This document shows positions 1 to 8,107 of a stretch of 64,000 nucleotides of DNA, in pieces (the first letter of the stretch is position 1; the number at the start of each line of letters is the position of its first letter). Both the position numbers and the translations under genes were made by a program. The notes under the pieces were generated by a model. It made no database searches, was not told where the DNA came from, and saw only the letters and a program-made list of their open reading frames with translations. This DNA is from Aeromonas taiwanensis. Lineage in GTDB: Bacteria > Pseudomonadota > Gammaproteobacteria > Enterobacterales > Aeromonadaceae. The DNA is taken from contig NZ_CDDD01000013.1 in the NCBI RefSeq assembly GCF_000820165.1, forward strand, positions 62,001 through 126,000. Direction: 5' to 3'.

Positions 1-644
1 ACCAACTTACAGATGCCAGCGTGTATGCTGCCGACCAGTTGTTCGCAACCCTGGACCCTACCCTGCGAAAATTGGTGATCCAGGATGTGGGTGATGTGAT
101 CCTGGCGGACACAGTTGGATTTATTCGGCACTTGCCCCATGATCTGGTCGCGGCCTTCAAGGCGACGCTGCAGGAGACCCGCGAAGCGGATCTGCTGCTG
201 CACGTAGTGGACTGTGCCGATGAACAGATGCAGGAGAATATCGACTCGGTCCAGCAAGTCCTGGCCGAGATCGAGGCGGATGACCGTCCTCAGCTGATGA
301 TCTGCAACAAGATCGACAAGCTGAGCGATCGTCCTGCCGGCCTGGAGCGTGACGAGGCGGGTCGCCCGGTGCGAGTCTGGCTGTCGGCCCAGACCGGCGA
401 AGGCAGCGAATACCTTTTCCTGGCCCTGACCGAACTGCTGGCCGGTTCCATGGTCCATCACACCCTGCAGTTGCCGCCGTCGGCCGCCAGATTGCGCAGT
501 GCGCTCTATCGGCTGAAGGGCATCGAGCAGGAAGGTTTCAGCGAGGAGGGGGATTTCGTCCTGGAAGTCCGCCTGCAACTGGCCGACTGGAACCGCCTCA
601 TGAAACAAGAAGGTGAGAGTTTACAACGCTTTATCAGGCATTGA
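1..644 (+). CDS. hflX: GTPase HflX, C-terminal part (5' end outside window)
   Basis: The reading frame is open from the first bases and ends in TGA at 642-644, so only the C-terminal two-thirds or so of this ribosome-associated GTPase is present. The visible part holds the G3 region (DTVGF), the G4 motif NKID and the HflX C-terminal domain. The P-loop lies upstream of the window. HflX is a translational GTPase that splits stalled ribosomes under stress. The gene sits directly before hflK and hflC, the usual hfq-hflX-hflK-hflC order of gammaproteobacteria, so the hfq end of the operon should be just outside the window. The identification is firm. The GTG at 21 is internal and not the true start. 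Confidence 0.95.
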   Translation, partial: QLTDASVYAADQLFATLDPTLRKLVIQDVGDVILADTVGFIRHLPHDLVAAFKATLQETREADLLLHVVDCADEQMQENIDSVQQVLAEIEADDRPQLMICNKIDKLSDRPAGLERDEAGRPVRVWLSAQTGEGSEYLFLALTELLAGSMVHHTLQLPPSAARLRSALYRLKGIEQEGFSEEGDFVLEVRLQLADWNRLMKQEGESLQRFIRH

Positions 645-736
645 TTCGTCGATGACGATGAATGTTTACAGGTTTCATCGACGAGAGATGGCCCGATAGA
701 GATGATATCCATCCGCATGTATTAATGGAGACGCTG

Positions 737-1888
737 ATGGCTTGGAATGAGCCTGGTAACAATGGCAAAGACCGTGACCCCTGGGGGAACAACGGCAAGA
801 ATCAGGGCCCCCCTGATCTGGACGAGATGCTGCGCAAGGTGAGCCGTCGTTTCGGCGGTCTGCTCGGTGGTGGCAAATCCGGTGGTGGTGACGTGGGCAA
901 GTTTGGCCTCTCCATCGCCCTGGTGGTGGCCGTGGTGGTGTGGGTCGTCAGCGGCTTCTACACCATTCGCGAAGCCGAGCGGGGCGTGGTGCTGCGCTTT
1001 GGCGAGTACTCCCACAACGTGGATCCGGGCCTGCGCTGGAAGCCGACCTTCATCGATCGGGTGATCCCGGTGGATGTGGAGTCCGTGCGCTCCCTGCCGG
1101 CCTCCGGTTTCATGCTGACCCAGGACGAGAACGTGGTACGGGTCGAGATGGACGTGCAGTATCGCGTGGTCGATCCCGAGCAGTACCTGTTCAGTGTGAC
1201 CAATGCCGACGAGAGCCTGAGCCAGGCGACCGACAGCGCCCTGCGCTATGTGGTGGGTCACACCAAGATGGACGACGTGCTGACCACGGGTCGTGAGAAG
1301 GTGCGCCAGGAGACCTGGCAGGTGATCGACAGCATCATCGAGCCCTACCACATGGGTCTGCAGATCGTGGACGTCAACTTCCTGCCGGCTCGTCCGCCGG
1401 AAGAGGTGAAGGACGCCTTCGATGATGCCATCTCCGCTCAGGAAGATGAACAGCGCTTCATTCGTGAGGCGGAAGCCTATGCCCGTGAAGTGGAGCCCAA
1501 GGCCCGCGGCCAGGTCAAGCGCCTGGAGCAGGAAGCCGAAGCCTACAAGTCCCAGATCGTGCTGAAGGCCAAGGGTGAGGTCGCCCGCTTCAACGAGCTG
1601 CTGCCCCAGTATCAGGCTGCCCCGGAGTTGACCCGCGATCGTATCTACCTGGAAACCATGGAAGAGCTCTATCAGCAGGCCAACAAGGTCCTGGTGGACA
1701 TGCCGGCTGGCAACAACAGCATGATCTACCTGCCGCTGGACAAGCTCTCCGGCAAGGCGAATGCCGTGCAACCGGCGCGTCCGGCGAGCACCCCTGCCGT
1801 CGAGCCGGCCCAGCCGTCCAACGAAGGGGCCAATTCCACACCGACCCCGCTGCGTGGCGGTGATCGTTTCAGCACAGGGAGAAACTGA
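737..1888 (+). CDS. hflK: HflK, FtsH modulator (SPFH/prohibitin family)
   Basis: HflK and HflC form a large membrane complex that encloses and modulates the FtsH protease. The protein has 383 residues: a Gly/Asn-rich cytoplasmic N-terminus starting MAWNEPG, one transmembrane helix near residues 57-77, then a periplasmic SPFH domain with a charged coiled-coil stretch, and a Pro/Ser-rich tail. I chose the ATG at 737 because GGAG at 727-730 sits six bases upstream and the N-terminus matches known HflK proteins. In-frame ATGs at 662 and 725 would only add unrelated residues. hflC starts three bases after the stop, so the two are cotranscribed. Confidence 0.96.
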   Translation: MAWNEPGNNGKDRDPWGNNGKNQGPPDLDEMLRKVSRRFGGLLGGGKSGGGDVGKFGLSIALVVAVVVWVVSGFYTIREAERGVVLRFGEYSHNVDPGLRWKPTFIDRVIPVDVESVRSLPASGFMLTQDENVVRVEMDVQYRVVDPEQYLFSVTNADESLSQATDSALRYVVGHTKMDDVLTTGREKVRQETWQVIDSIIEPYHMGLQIVDVNFLPARPPEEVKDAFDDAISAQEDEQRFIREAEAYAREVEPKARGQVKRLEQEAEAYKSQIVLKAKGEVARFNELLPQYQAAPELTRDRIYLETMEELYQQANKVLVDMPAGNNSMIYLPLDKLSGKANAVQPARPASTPAVEPAQPSNEGANSTPTPLRGGDRFSTGRN

Positions 1889-1891
1889 TAG

Positions 1892-2776
1892 ATGAAGAAG
1901 ATAGCTATTGGTGTCATCGCTGTGGCCGCCATGGTCTGCTTCTCTTCCGTCTTCATCGTCGATGAAGGCCAGAAGGGGATCGTGGTGCAGTTTGGCAAGG
2001 TGAAGCGGGTGGATTCCGGTGAGCCGCGTCTGTATGAGCCGGGCCTGCACTTCAAGGTGCCGCTCATCGACCAGGTGCGCAAGATGGATGCCCGCATCCA
2101 GACCCTGGAAGGCCAGGCGGATCGTTTCGTCACCTCCGAGAAGAAAGACCTTATCATCGACTCCTACGTGAAGTGGAAGATCGAGGACTTCTCCAAGTAC
2201 TACCTGGCGACCGGTGGTGGCAACAAGATCCAGGCCGAAGACCTGCTCAAGCGCAAGATCAACAACGGCCTGCGTTCCGAGATCGGTAACCGCACCATCA
2301 AGGACATCGTCTCCGGCGAGCGGAGCACCGTGATGGAAGATGCCCTGATGAAGATGGCGCGCTCCTCCGAGCTCGGCATCAAGGTGGTGGATGTGCGGAT
2401 CAAGCAGATCAACCTGCCGGTGGAAGTCTCCAGCTCCATCTATCAGCGGATGCGTGCCGAGCGGACCGCTGTGGCCCGTGAGCACCGCTCCCAGGGTCGC
2501 GAGCAGGCCGAAATCCTGCGCGCCGACATCGATCGCAAGGTGACCGTCATGATCGCCGACGCCGAGAGCAACGCCCGCCAGCTGCGCGGTGAAGGGGATG
2601 CCGAAGCCGCCCGGATCTACGCTGACAGCTACAAGAAGGACCCCGAGTTCTTCAGCTTCGTGCGCAGCATGGAGGCCTATCGCAAGAGCTTCGCCAGTGG
2701 CAATGACCTCATGGTCCTGAAGCCGGACAGCGAGTTCTTCCGCTACCTCAAGTCGCCTAACGGGGACAAGCAGTAA
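1892..2776 (+). CDS. hflC: HflC, FtsH modulator (SPFH/prohibitin family)
   Basis: This is the partner of HflK in the membrane complex that regulates FtsH-dependent proteolysis. It has 294 residues, with an N-terminal membrane anchor at about residues 4-22, followed by the SPFH domain (DEGQKGIVVQFGK is typical) and a helical C-terminal region rich in Arg, Glu and Ala. It follows hflK by three bases. A strong hairpin terminator lies 18 bases after the stop, so the hflX-hflK-hflC transcription unit probably ends here, with some readthrough into the small membrane protein gene next door. Confidence 0.96.
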   Translation: MKKIAIGVIAVAAMVCFSSVFIVDEGQKGIVVQFGKVKRVDSGEPRLYEPGLHFKVPLIDQVRKMDARIQTLEGQADRFVTSEKKDLIIDSYVKWKIEDFSKYYLATGGGNKIQAEDLLKRKINNGLRSEIGNRTIKDIVSGERSTVMEDALMKMARSSELGIKVVDVRIKQINLPVEVSSSIYQRMRAERTAVAREHRSQGREQAEILRADIDRKVTVMIADAESNARQLRGEGDAEAARIYADSYKKDPEFFSFVRSMEAYRKSFASGNDLMVLKPDSEFFRYLKSPNGDKQ

Positions 2777-2794
2777 ACACCGAATGGTGATAGC

Positions 2795-2822
2795 AAAGGG
2801 CCTGAGCATTCAGGCCCTTTTC
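2795..2822 (+). terminator. Rho-independent terminator after hflC
   Basis: A perfect 11-base-pair stem, AAAGGGCCTGA pairing with TCAGGCCCTTT around a four-base loop, ends in a short T run. Confidence 0.85.
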
Positions 2823-2853
2823 CATTGTGAGGCATTTCTTGTGAGGAGGGGGG

Positions 2854-3042
2854 ATGCTGACATCCATCCTGATGGGGTTGGGGTTGCTGCTGCTGTTCGA
2901 GGGGCTGGGTCCCTTGCTGGCCCCCAAGGCCTGGCAGCAGATGCTGCGGATACTGAGCGATCAGCCACCTGAACAGCTGCGCCGCATCGGCGGCTGCCTG
3001 GTGGTGGCGGGGGCTGTCATCCTCTGGGCACTCGGCCACTAG
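2854..3042 (+). CDS. DUF2065 (YjeT-like) small inner-membrane protein
   Basis: This 62-residue protein has two hydrophobic segments (about residues 2-22 and 44-60) separated by a short polar stretch with GPLLAPKAW and LRRIGG, which is the DUF2065 pattern. Its function is not established. A purine-rich ribosome binding site (GAGGAGGGG) lies just before the ATG. In Escherichia coli the homologue yjeT also lies directly after hflC, so the synteny supports the call despite the small size. Its downstream terminator is shared with convergent ispB. Confidence 0.88.
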   Translation: MLTSILMGLGLLLLFEGLGPLLAPKAWQQMLRILSDQPPEQLRRIGGCLVVAGAVILWALGH

Positions 3043-3063
3043 TCGCCACGGCGATAGAGAATG

Positions 3064-3090
3064 AAAAAAGAGGCCAATGGCCTCTTTTTT
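3064..3090. terminator. Bidirectional terminator between the DUF2065 gene and ispB
   Basis: The stem AAAAAAGAGGCC/GGCCTCTTTTTT with an AAT loop has an A run on one side and a T run on the other, so it can serve both convergent genes. Confidence 0.85.
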
Positions 3091-3110
3091 GTTGGATTCG
3101 GAAATTCGAC

Positions 3111-4082
3111 TCAGGCGCTGCGTTGTACCGCCATGTGGGCCAGGGTTTCCAGTGCCTGCTTGTGCTGGGAGTCCGGCAGGATGGCGAGGGCGGCAATGGC
3201 CTTGTCGGCCTCTTCCCGGGCCCGCTGGCGAGAGTATTCGAGGGCACCGGTACGGTCGAGGATGGCCAGGATGCGTTCCAGGTGATCCATGCCGTTGCGG
3301 TGCTCGATGGCGTCGCGTACCAGCTGGCGCTCTTCCGGTGTACCCACTTCCATGGCGCGCAAGAGCGGCAGGGTGGGCTTGCCCTCGGCCAGATCGTCGC
3401 CCACGTTCTTGCCCATCTCGTCGCTCTGGGAGCAGTAGTCCATCACGTCGTCGATAATCTGGAAGGCAGTGCCGAGATACTTGCCGTAGTCGGTCATGGC
3501 CTGCTCGACGGGGGCGGACTGATGGGTCAGCACGGCGGCGAGGCGGGTCGCTGCCTCGAACAGCTTGGCGGTCTTGCAGTAGATGACCGTCATGTAGCTC
3601 TCTTCCGTGGTATCCGGGTCGTTGCAGTTCATCAGCTGCAACACTTCCCCTTCTGCGATGGTGTTGGTGGCATCGGAGAGGATCTCCATCACCTTCAGGT
3701 TGGAGAGCTCGCTCATCATCTGGAAGGAGCGGCTATAGAGGTAGTCACCCACCAGAACGCTGGCAGCGTTGCCAAACAGGGCGTTGGCGGTTTCCCGGCC
3801 CCGGCGCAGGTCGGATTCATCGACCACGTCGTCGTGCAGCAGGGTGGAGGTGTGAATGAATTCGATGATGGCGGCCAGCTTCAGGTGATCTTCACCCTCG
3901 TAGCCCAGGGCGCGCGCCGCCATCACGGTCAGCATGGGGCGCATCCGTTTGCCACCGGCACTGACAATATAGAAACCCAGCTGGTTGATCAGGCTGACAT
4001 CGGACTGGAGTCTTGCCAGGATCAGTTCATTGACCGCCGTCATGTCGGCGGCACAGAGCGCACGGATAGTCTGTTGGTCCAT
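3111..4082 (-). CDS. ispB: Octaprenyl diphosphate synthase IspB
   Basis: This is a trans-prenyltransferase that extends farnesyl diphosphate with isopentenyl diphosphate units to make the ubiquinone side chain. Its 323 residues contain the two Asp-rich metal and diphosphate binding motifs, DDVVD at 84-88 and DDVMD at 211-215, and the GGKRMRP substrate motif near 43-49. Length and motifs match IspB. It is divergent from rplU-rpmA, the same arrangement as in E. coli. The chain length (C40) is inferred from the family and genomic context, not from the motifs. Confidence 0.95.
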   Translation of the reverse strand: MDQQTIRALCAADMTAVNELILARLQSDVSLINQLGFYIVSAGGKRMRPMLTVMAARALGYEGEDHLKLAAIIEFIHTSTLLHDDVVDESDLRRGRETANALFGNAASVLVGDYLYSRSFQMMSELSNLKVMEILSDATNTIAEGEVLQLMNCNDPDTTEESYMTVIYCKTAKLFEAATRLAAVLTHQSAPVEQAMTDYGKYLGTAFQIIDDVMDYCSQSDEMGKNVGDDLAEGKPTLPLLRAMEVGTPEERQLVRDAIEHRNGMDHLERILAILDRTGALEYSRQRAREEADKAIAALAILPDSQHKQALETLAHMAVQRSA

Positions 4083-4222
4083 AAGTCTCGTAACGTGACG
4101 GCAGCATTTACTGCGTTTTTAGCAATGGCGGGGATTCTACACGATTTCACAATGGGTTACAGTTAAGCGTTTATTCACGGCGAGGGATATGCGCACAAAA
4201 TAAACTTTTTGCTAAATTGGCC

Positions 4223-4251
4223 TTGCCTCGGCAAATCGTTCTGCGTAGAAT
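4223..4251 (+). promoter_or_regulatory. Sigma70-type promoter for rplU-rpmA
   Basis: TTGCCT at 4223-4228 and TAGAAT at 4246-4251 are separated by exactly 17 bases. The promoter lies in the ispB-rplU divergent gap, about 75 bases upstream of rplU, and would give a leader of roughly 65-70 bases. Confidence 0.7.
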
Positions 4252-4277
4252 GCCCGCCCATTGTTATAGGTTTTTGC

Positions 4278-4306
4278 GCGTGTCTGGCCTTGAGCAAAAG
4301 ACACGC
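4278..4306 (+). promoter_or_regulatory. Hairpin in the rplU 5' leader
   Basis: GCGTGTCT at 4278-4285 pairs perfectly with AGACACGC at 4299-4306. The hairpin ends six bases before the GGAG ribosome binding site of rplU (4313-4316). This placement suits translational autoregulation by a ribosomal protein, but that function is inferred. Confidence 0.5.
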
Positions 4307-4324
4307 CTTTACGGAGTTAATCAA

Positions 4325-4636
4325 ATGTACGCGGTATTCCAAAGCGGCGGAAAACAACACCGTGTGGCCGAAGGTCAAATCGTTCGTCTGGAAAAGCTGA
4401 ACGTTGAGACTGGCGCTACCATCGACTTCAACGAAGTGCTGATGGTTGCTGCAGGCGACACTTTCAAAGTAGGTGCTCCTTTCGTTGAAGGTGGCAAGGT
4501 TGTAGCTGAAGTTGTGGCTCACGGCCGTGGCGAGAAAGTGACTATTGTCAAGTTCCGTCGTCGTAAGCACCACCGTAAGCAAGCGGGCCACCGTCAGTGG
4601 TTCACTGAAGTCAAAATCACTGGCATCAGCGCTTAA
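4325..4636 (+). CDS. rplU: 50S ribosomal protein L21
   Basis: L21 is a large-subunit protein that binds 23S rRNA. The 103-residue product begins [14 protein letters not shown] and carries the basic [11 protein letters not shown] stretch and [11 protein letters not shown] end typical of L21. The ATG at 4325 was chosen because GGAG lies eight bases upstream and the length matches the family exactly. The open frame extends upstream but that part lies in the promoter and leader. rpmA follows after 17 bases. Confidence 0.98.
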   Translation: MYAVFQSGGKQHRVAEGQIVRLEKLNVETGATIDFNEVLMVAAGDTFKVGAPFVEGGKVVAEVVAHGRGEKVTIVKFRRRKHHRKQAGHRQWFTEVKITGISA

Positions 4637-4653
4637 TTAGAGGAGTCCGATAG

Positions 4654-4911
4654 ATGGCACACAAAAAAGCTGGCGGTTCATCCCGCAACGGTCGCGATTC
4701 TGAAGCTAAACGCCTGGGCGTGAAGCGTTTCGGCGGCGAAACAGTTCTGGCTGGCAGCATCATCGTTCGTCAGCGCGGCACCAAGTTCCACGCTGGTGAG
4801 AACGTTGGTCTGGGCAAGGACCACACTCTGTTCGCTACCGCGAACGGTAAAGTGCAGTTCGAAGTTAAAGGTCCGCAGAATCGTAAGTACGTCAGCATCG
4901 TTGCTGAGTAA
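4654..4911 (+). CDS. rpmA: 50S ribosomal protein L27
   Basis: L27 is a large-subunit protein whose N-terminus reaches the peptidyl-transferase centre. The 85-residue product starts [16 protein letters not shown], the normal gammaproteobacterial form without an extra cleavable N-terminal extension. It is cotranscribed with rplU and preceded by an AGAGGAG ribosome binding site. A GC-rich terminator follows. Confidence 0.98.
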   Translation: MAHKKAGGSSRNGRDSEAKRLGVKRFGGETVLAGSIIVRQRGTKFHAGENVGLGKDHTLFATANGKVQFEVKGPQNRKYVSIVAE

Positions 4912-4931
4912 TTACGGACCGCAAGGATCCG

Positions 4932-4964
4932 AAGCCCCGCCCACCAGGCGGGGCTTTTGTTTTT
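4932..4964 (+). terminator. Terminator after rpmA
   Basis: The stem AAGCCCCGCC/GGCGGGGCTT is followed by TTGTTTTT. It separates the ribosomal operon from obgE. Confidence 0.85.
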
Positions 4965-5091
4965 CTGATGAGTTTGACGAAAAAACGGCACGCGGATGAG
5001 CTGGCGCAGGCAGGCTCAATCGGCCAGATGCGTCTCGCCCGAAGGGGCCCGTATCACTATAATTGCGTATCGGTTTTTCGAATTAAGGTGA

Positions 5092-6303
<1,212 letters not shown>

Positions 6304-6320
6304 GTATCGCCTCAGTGACG

Positions 6321-6353
6321 AAACCGGAGCCCCGAGAGGCTCCGGTTTTTTTA
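6321..6353 (+). terminator. Terminator after obgE
   Basis: The stem ACCGGAGCC/GGCTCCGGT is followed by a run of seven T residues. Confidence 0.88.
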
Positions 6354-6669
6354 TGGGAGGATCGACGGGATCACCCTATAGATATATTTTTCATCTCTCT
6401 TATTGCCTGCCTGCGGCTGCAGATTATACTGCGCTCCTGAACTTAACCTCCTTGAAACATTATGCTAACCAATAAAAATGAATTGATATGCATGACTGTT
6501 TTGGTTTGTTCTTATGGATGGTTTGCCTGATAAAATATTTATGCTTGAGATAATGTATAAAAAGCTTGTTTGTGCACTTTTTTACGTTATTCTTGCGCCC
6601 GCTTGCCGGGCAAGAGCATGGATATGCAGGTGGCCTGGCTGAAGGAAAAGTCACATTTAAGGTTTTATC
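6354..6669. other. AT-rich intergenic region upstream of the YjiH-family gene
   Basis: This stretch is visibly much more AT-rich than its surroundings, especially from about 6440 to 6590. A short CTTGC/GCAAG hairpin lies around 6600-6613 and a TAAGG ribosome binding site just before the ATG at 6670. I see no convincing coding frame or known RNA. AT-rich leaders in a GC-rich genome are often promoter regions or targets of nucleoid silencers; that is inference here. Confidence 0.5.
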
Positions 6670-8040
6670 ATGTTGGAAAAGACCCTGGAGGCACCGGCGA
6701 TCCGTACTCGCCGCAACGTGCTGATGTTTTTGATCCCGTCGCTGATCGGGATCCTGCTGTTCATGACCCCGGTCCTCTACGACGGCAATGTCACCATCCC
6801 CGTCGCCGTGCTGGCGAAGCTGGTGCAGACGGTGTTTGCCGATCATCTGGTTGCCATGGTCAGCGCCATCATCACCACCACCATGCTGATGACCCTGGTC
6901 GCCTGGCTGTTCAAGCCGGCCATCCTGGTGCGTCGCCCCTTCCTGAACAGCCTGTTCAACGTCTCCCCCTTCTGGGCCTGCGTGCGGGTGTTGGGCGGGA
7001 TCTTCGTGCTGCTGACCTTCTTCGAGGTTGGCCCCGAGGTGCTGCGTTCCGGCGCGACCGGCGGCCTGGTGCTGCACGATCTGCTGCCGGTACTGTTCTC
7101 GGTATTCATCTTCGCCGGCTTGCTGCTGCCGCTGTTGCTCGACTTCGGTCTGCTGGAGTTTGTCGGCACCATGATGACCCGCATCATGCGCCCCGTGTTC
7201 CGCCTGCCGGGCCGTTCTGCGGTGGATTGCTTCGCCTCCTGGCTCGGGGATGGCAGCGTTGGCATTCTGCTCACCAGCAAACAGTACGAAGGCAAGTTCT
7301 ATACCCAGCGGGAAGCTGCCGTCATCGGTACCACCTTCTCCGCGGTCTCCATCACCTTCTGTCTGGTGGTGATCTCTCAGGTGAAGCTGGAACACATGTT
7401 CGTGCCCTTCTACCTGACCGTCTGCCTGGCTGGCGTGGTGGCCGCTATCGTGGTGCCGCGCCTGCCGCCGCTCTCCTGGAAGAAGGATGTCTACAGCGAC
7501 GGTACGCCCCTGTGCCGCAAGCAGGAGGCGATTCCCCATGAGCACAGCGTGCTGAGCTATGGCTATCAGCGAGCCCTGGCCAAGGCCGACGGCATGACCG
7601 ACATGGGCGCCGTGGCGCGGGAAGGGGTGAAGAACGCCCTGGACATGATTTTCGGGGTGCTGCCCGTTGTGATGGCCATCGGCACCTGTGCCCTGATGCT
7701 GGCCGAACACACCCCGGTGTTCAACTGGCTGGGGGCGCCTTTCGTTCCCCTGCTGGAGCTGCTGCAACTGCCGGAGGCGGAAGCCGCATCCAAGACCATC
7801 ATGGTGGGTTTCGCCGACATGTTCATCCCGGCGGTGCTGGCCTCGACCATAGAGAGCGATATCACCCGCTTCGTGATCGCCGCCATGTCGGTGACCCAGC
7901 TTATCTATATGTCGGAAGTGGGCGCCCTGCTGCTGGGCAGCAAGATCCCGGTCAAGCTGTGGGAGCTGTTCATCATCTTCCTGCTGCGCACCCTGATCAC
8001 CCTGCCGGTGATTGCCGGTGTGGCCCATCTGCTGTTCTAA
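6670..8040 (+). CDS. YjiH-family membrane protein (nucleoside-recognition GATE domain)
   Basis: This 456-residue polytopic inner-membrane protein has about ten hydrophobic segments. The sequence resembles the YjiH family of GATE-domain proteins, which share repeats with concentrative nucleoside transporters and spore-maturation proteins. Recognisable stretches include SWLGDGSVGILLTSKQYEGKF-like and GFADMFIPAVLA-like segments in the two halves. Substrate and direction of transport are unknown for the family. The gene stands alone between terminators, downstream of an AT-rich leader. The family call is fairly firm; the function is not. Confidence 0.8.
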   Translation: MLEKTLEAPAIRTRRNVLMFLIPSLIGILLFMTPVLYDGNVTIPVAVLAKLVQTVFADHLVAMVSAIITTTMLMTLVAWLFKPAILVRRPFLNSLFNVSPFWACVRVLGGIFVLLTFFEVGPEVLRSGATGGLVLHDLLPVLFSVFIFAGLLLPLLLDFGLLEFVGTMMTRIMRPVFRLPGRSAVDCFASWLGDGSVGILLTSKQYEGKFYTQREAAVIGTTFSAVSITFCLVVISQVKLEHMFVPFYLTVCLAGVVAAIVVPRLPPLSWKKDVYSDGTPLCRKQEAIPHEHSVLSYGYQRALAKADGMTDMGAVAREGVKNALDMIFGVLPVVMAIGTCALMLAEHTPVFNWLGAPFVPLLELLQLPEAEAASKTIMVGFADMFIPAVLASTIESDITRFVIAAMSVTQLIYMSEVGALLLGSKIPVKLWELFIIFLLRTLITLPVIAGVAHLLF

Positions 8041-8055
8041 GAGGCAGTGCTTTAA

Positions 8056-8090
8056 GAAAAAACGGTCAACCCAGGTTGACCGTTTTTTTT
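8056..8090. terminator. Bidirectional terminator between the YjiH and HD-GYP genes
   Basis: AAAAAACGGTCAACC pairs with GGTTGACCGTTTTTTTT, with A and T tracts on both sides. The flanking genes are convergent. Confidence 0.88.
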
Positions 8091-8107
8091 ATGGACGGCG
8101 GTGAAGG

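Noticed and set aside
722-2809. 695-codon antisense frame over hflK and hflC
   Set aside because: His/Leu-rich low-complexity shadow of two well-identified genes; no independent start signal or family.
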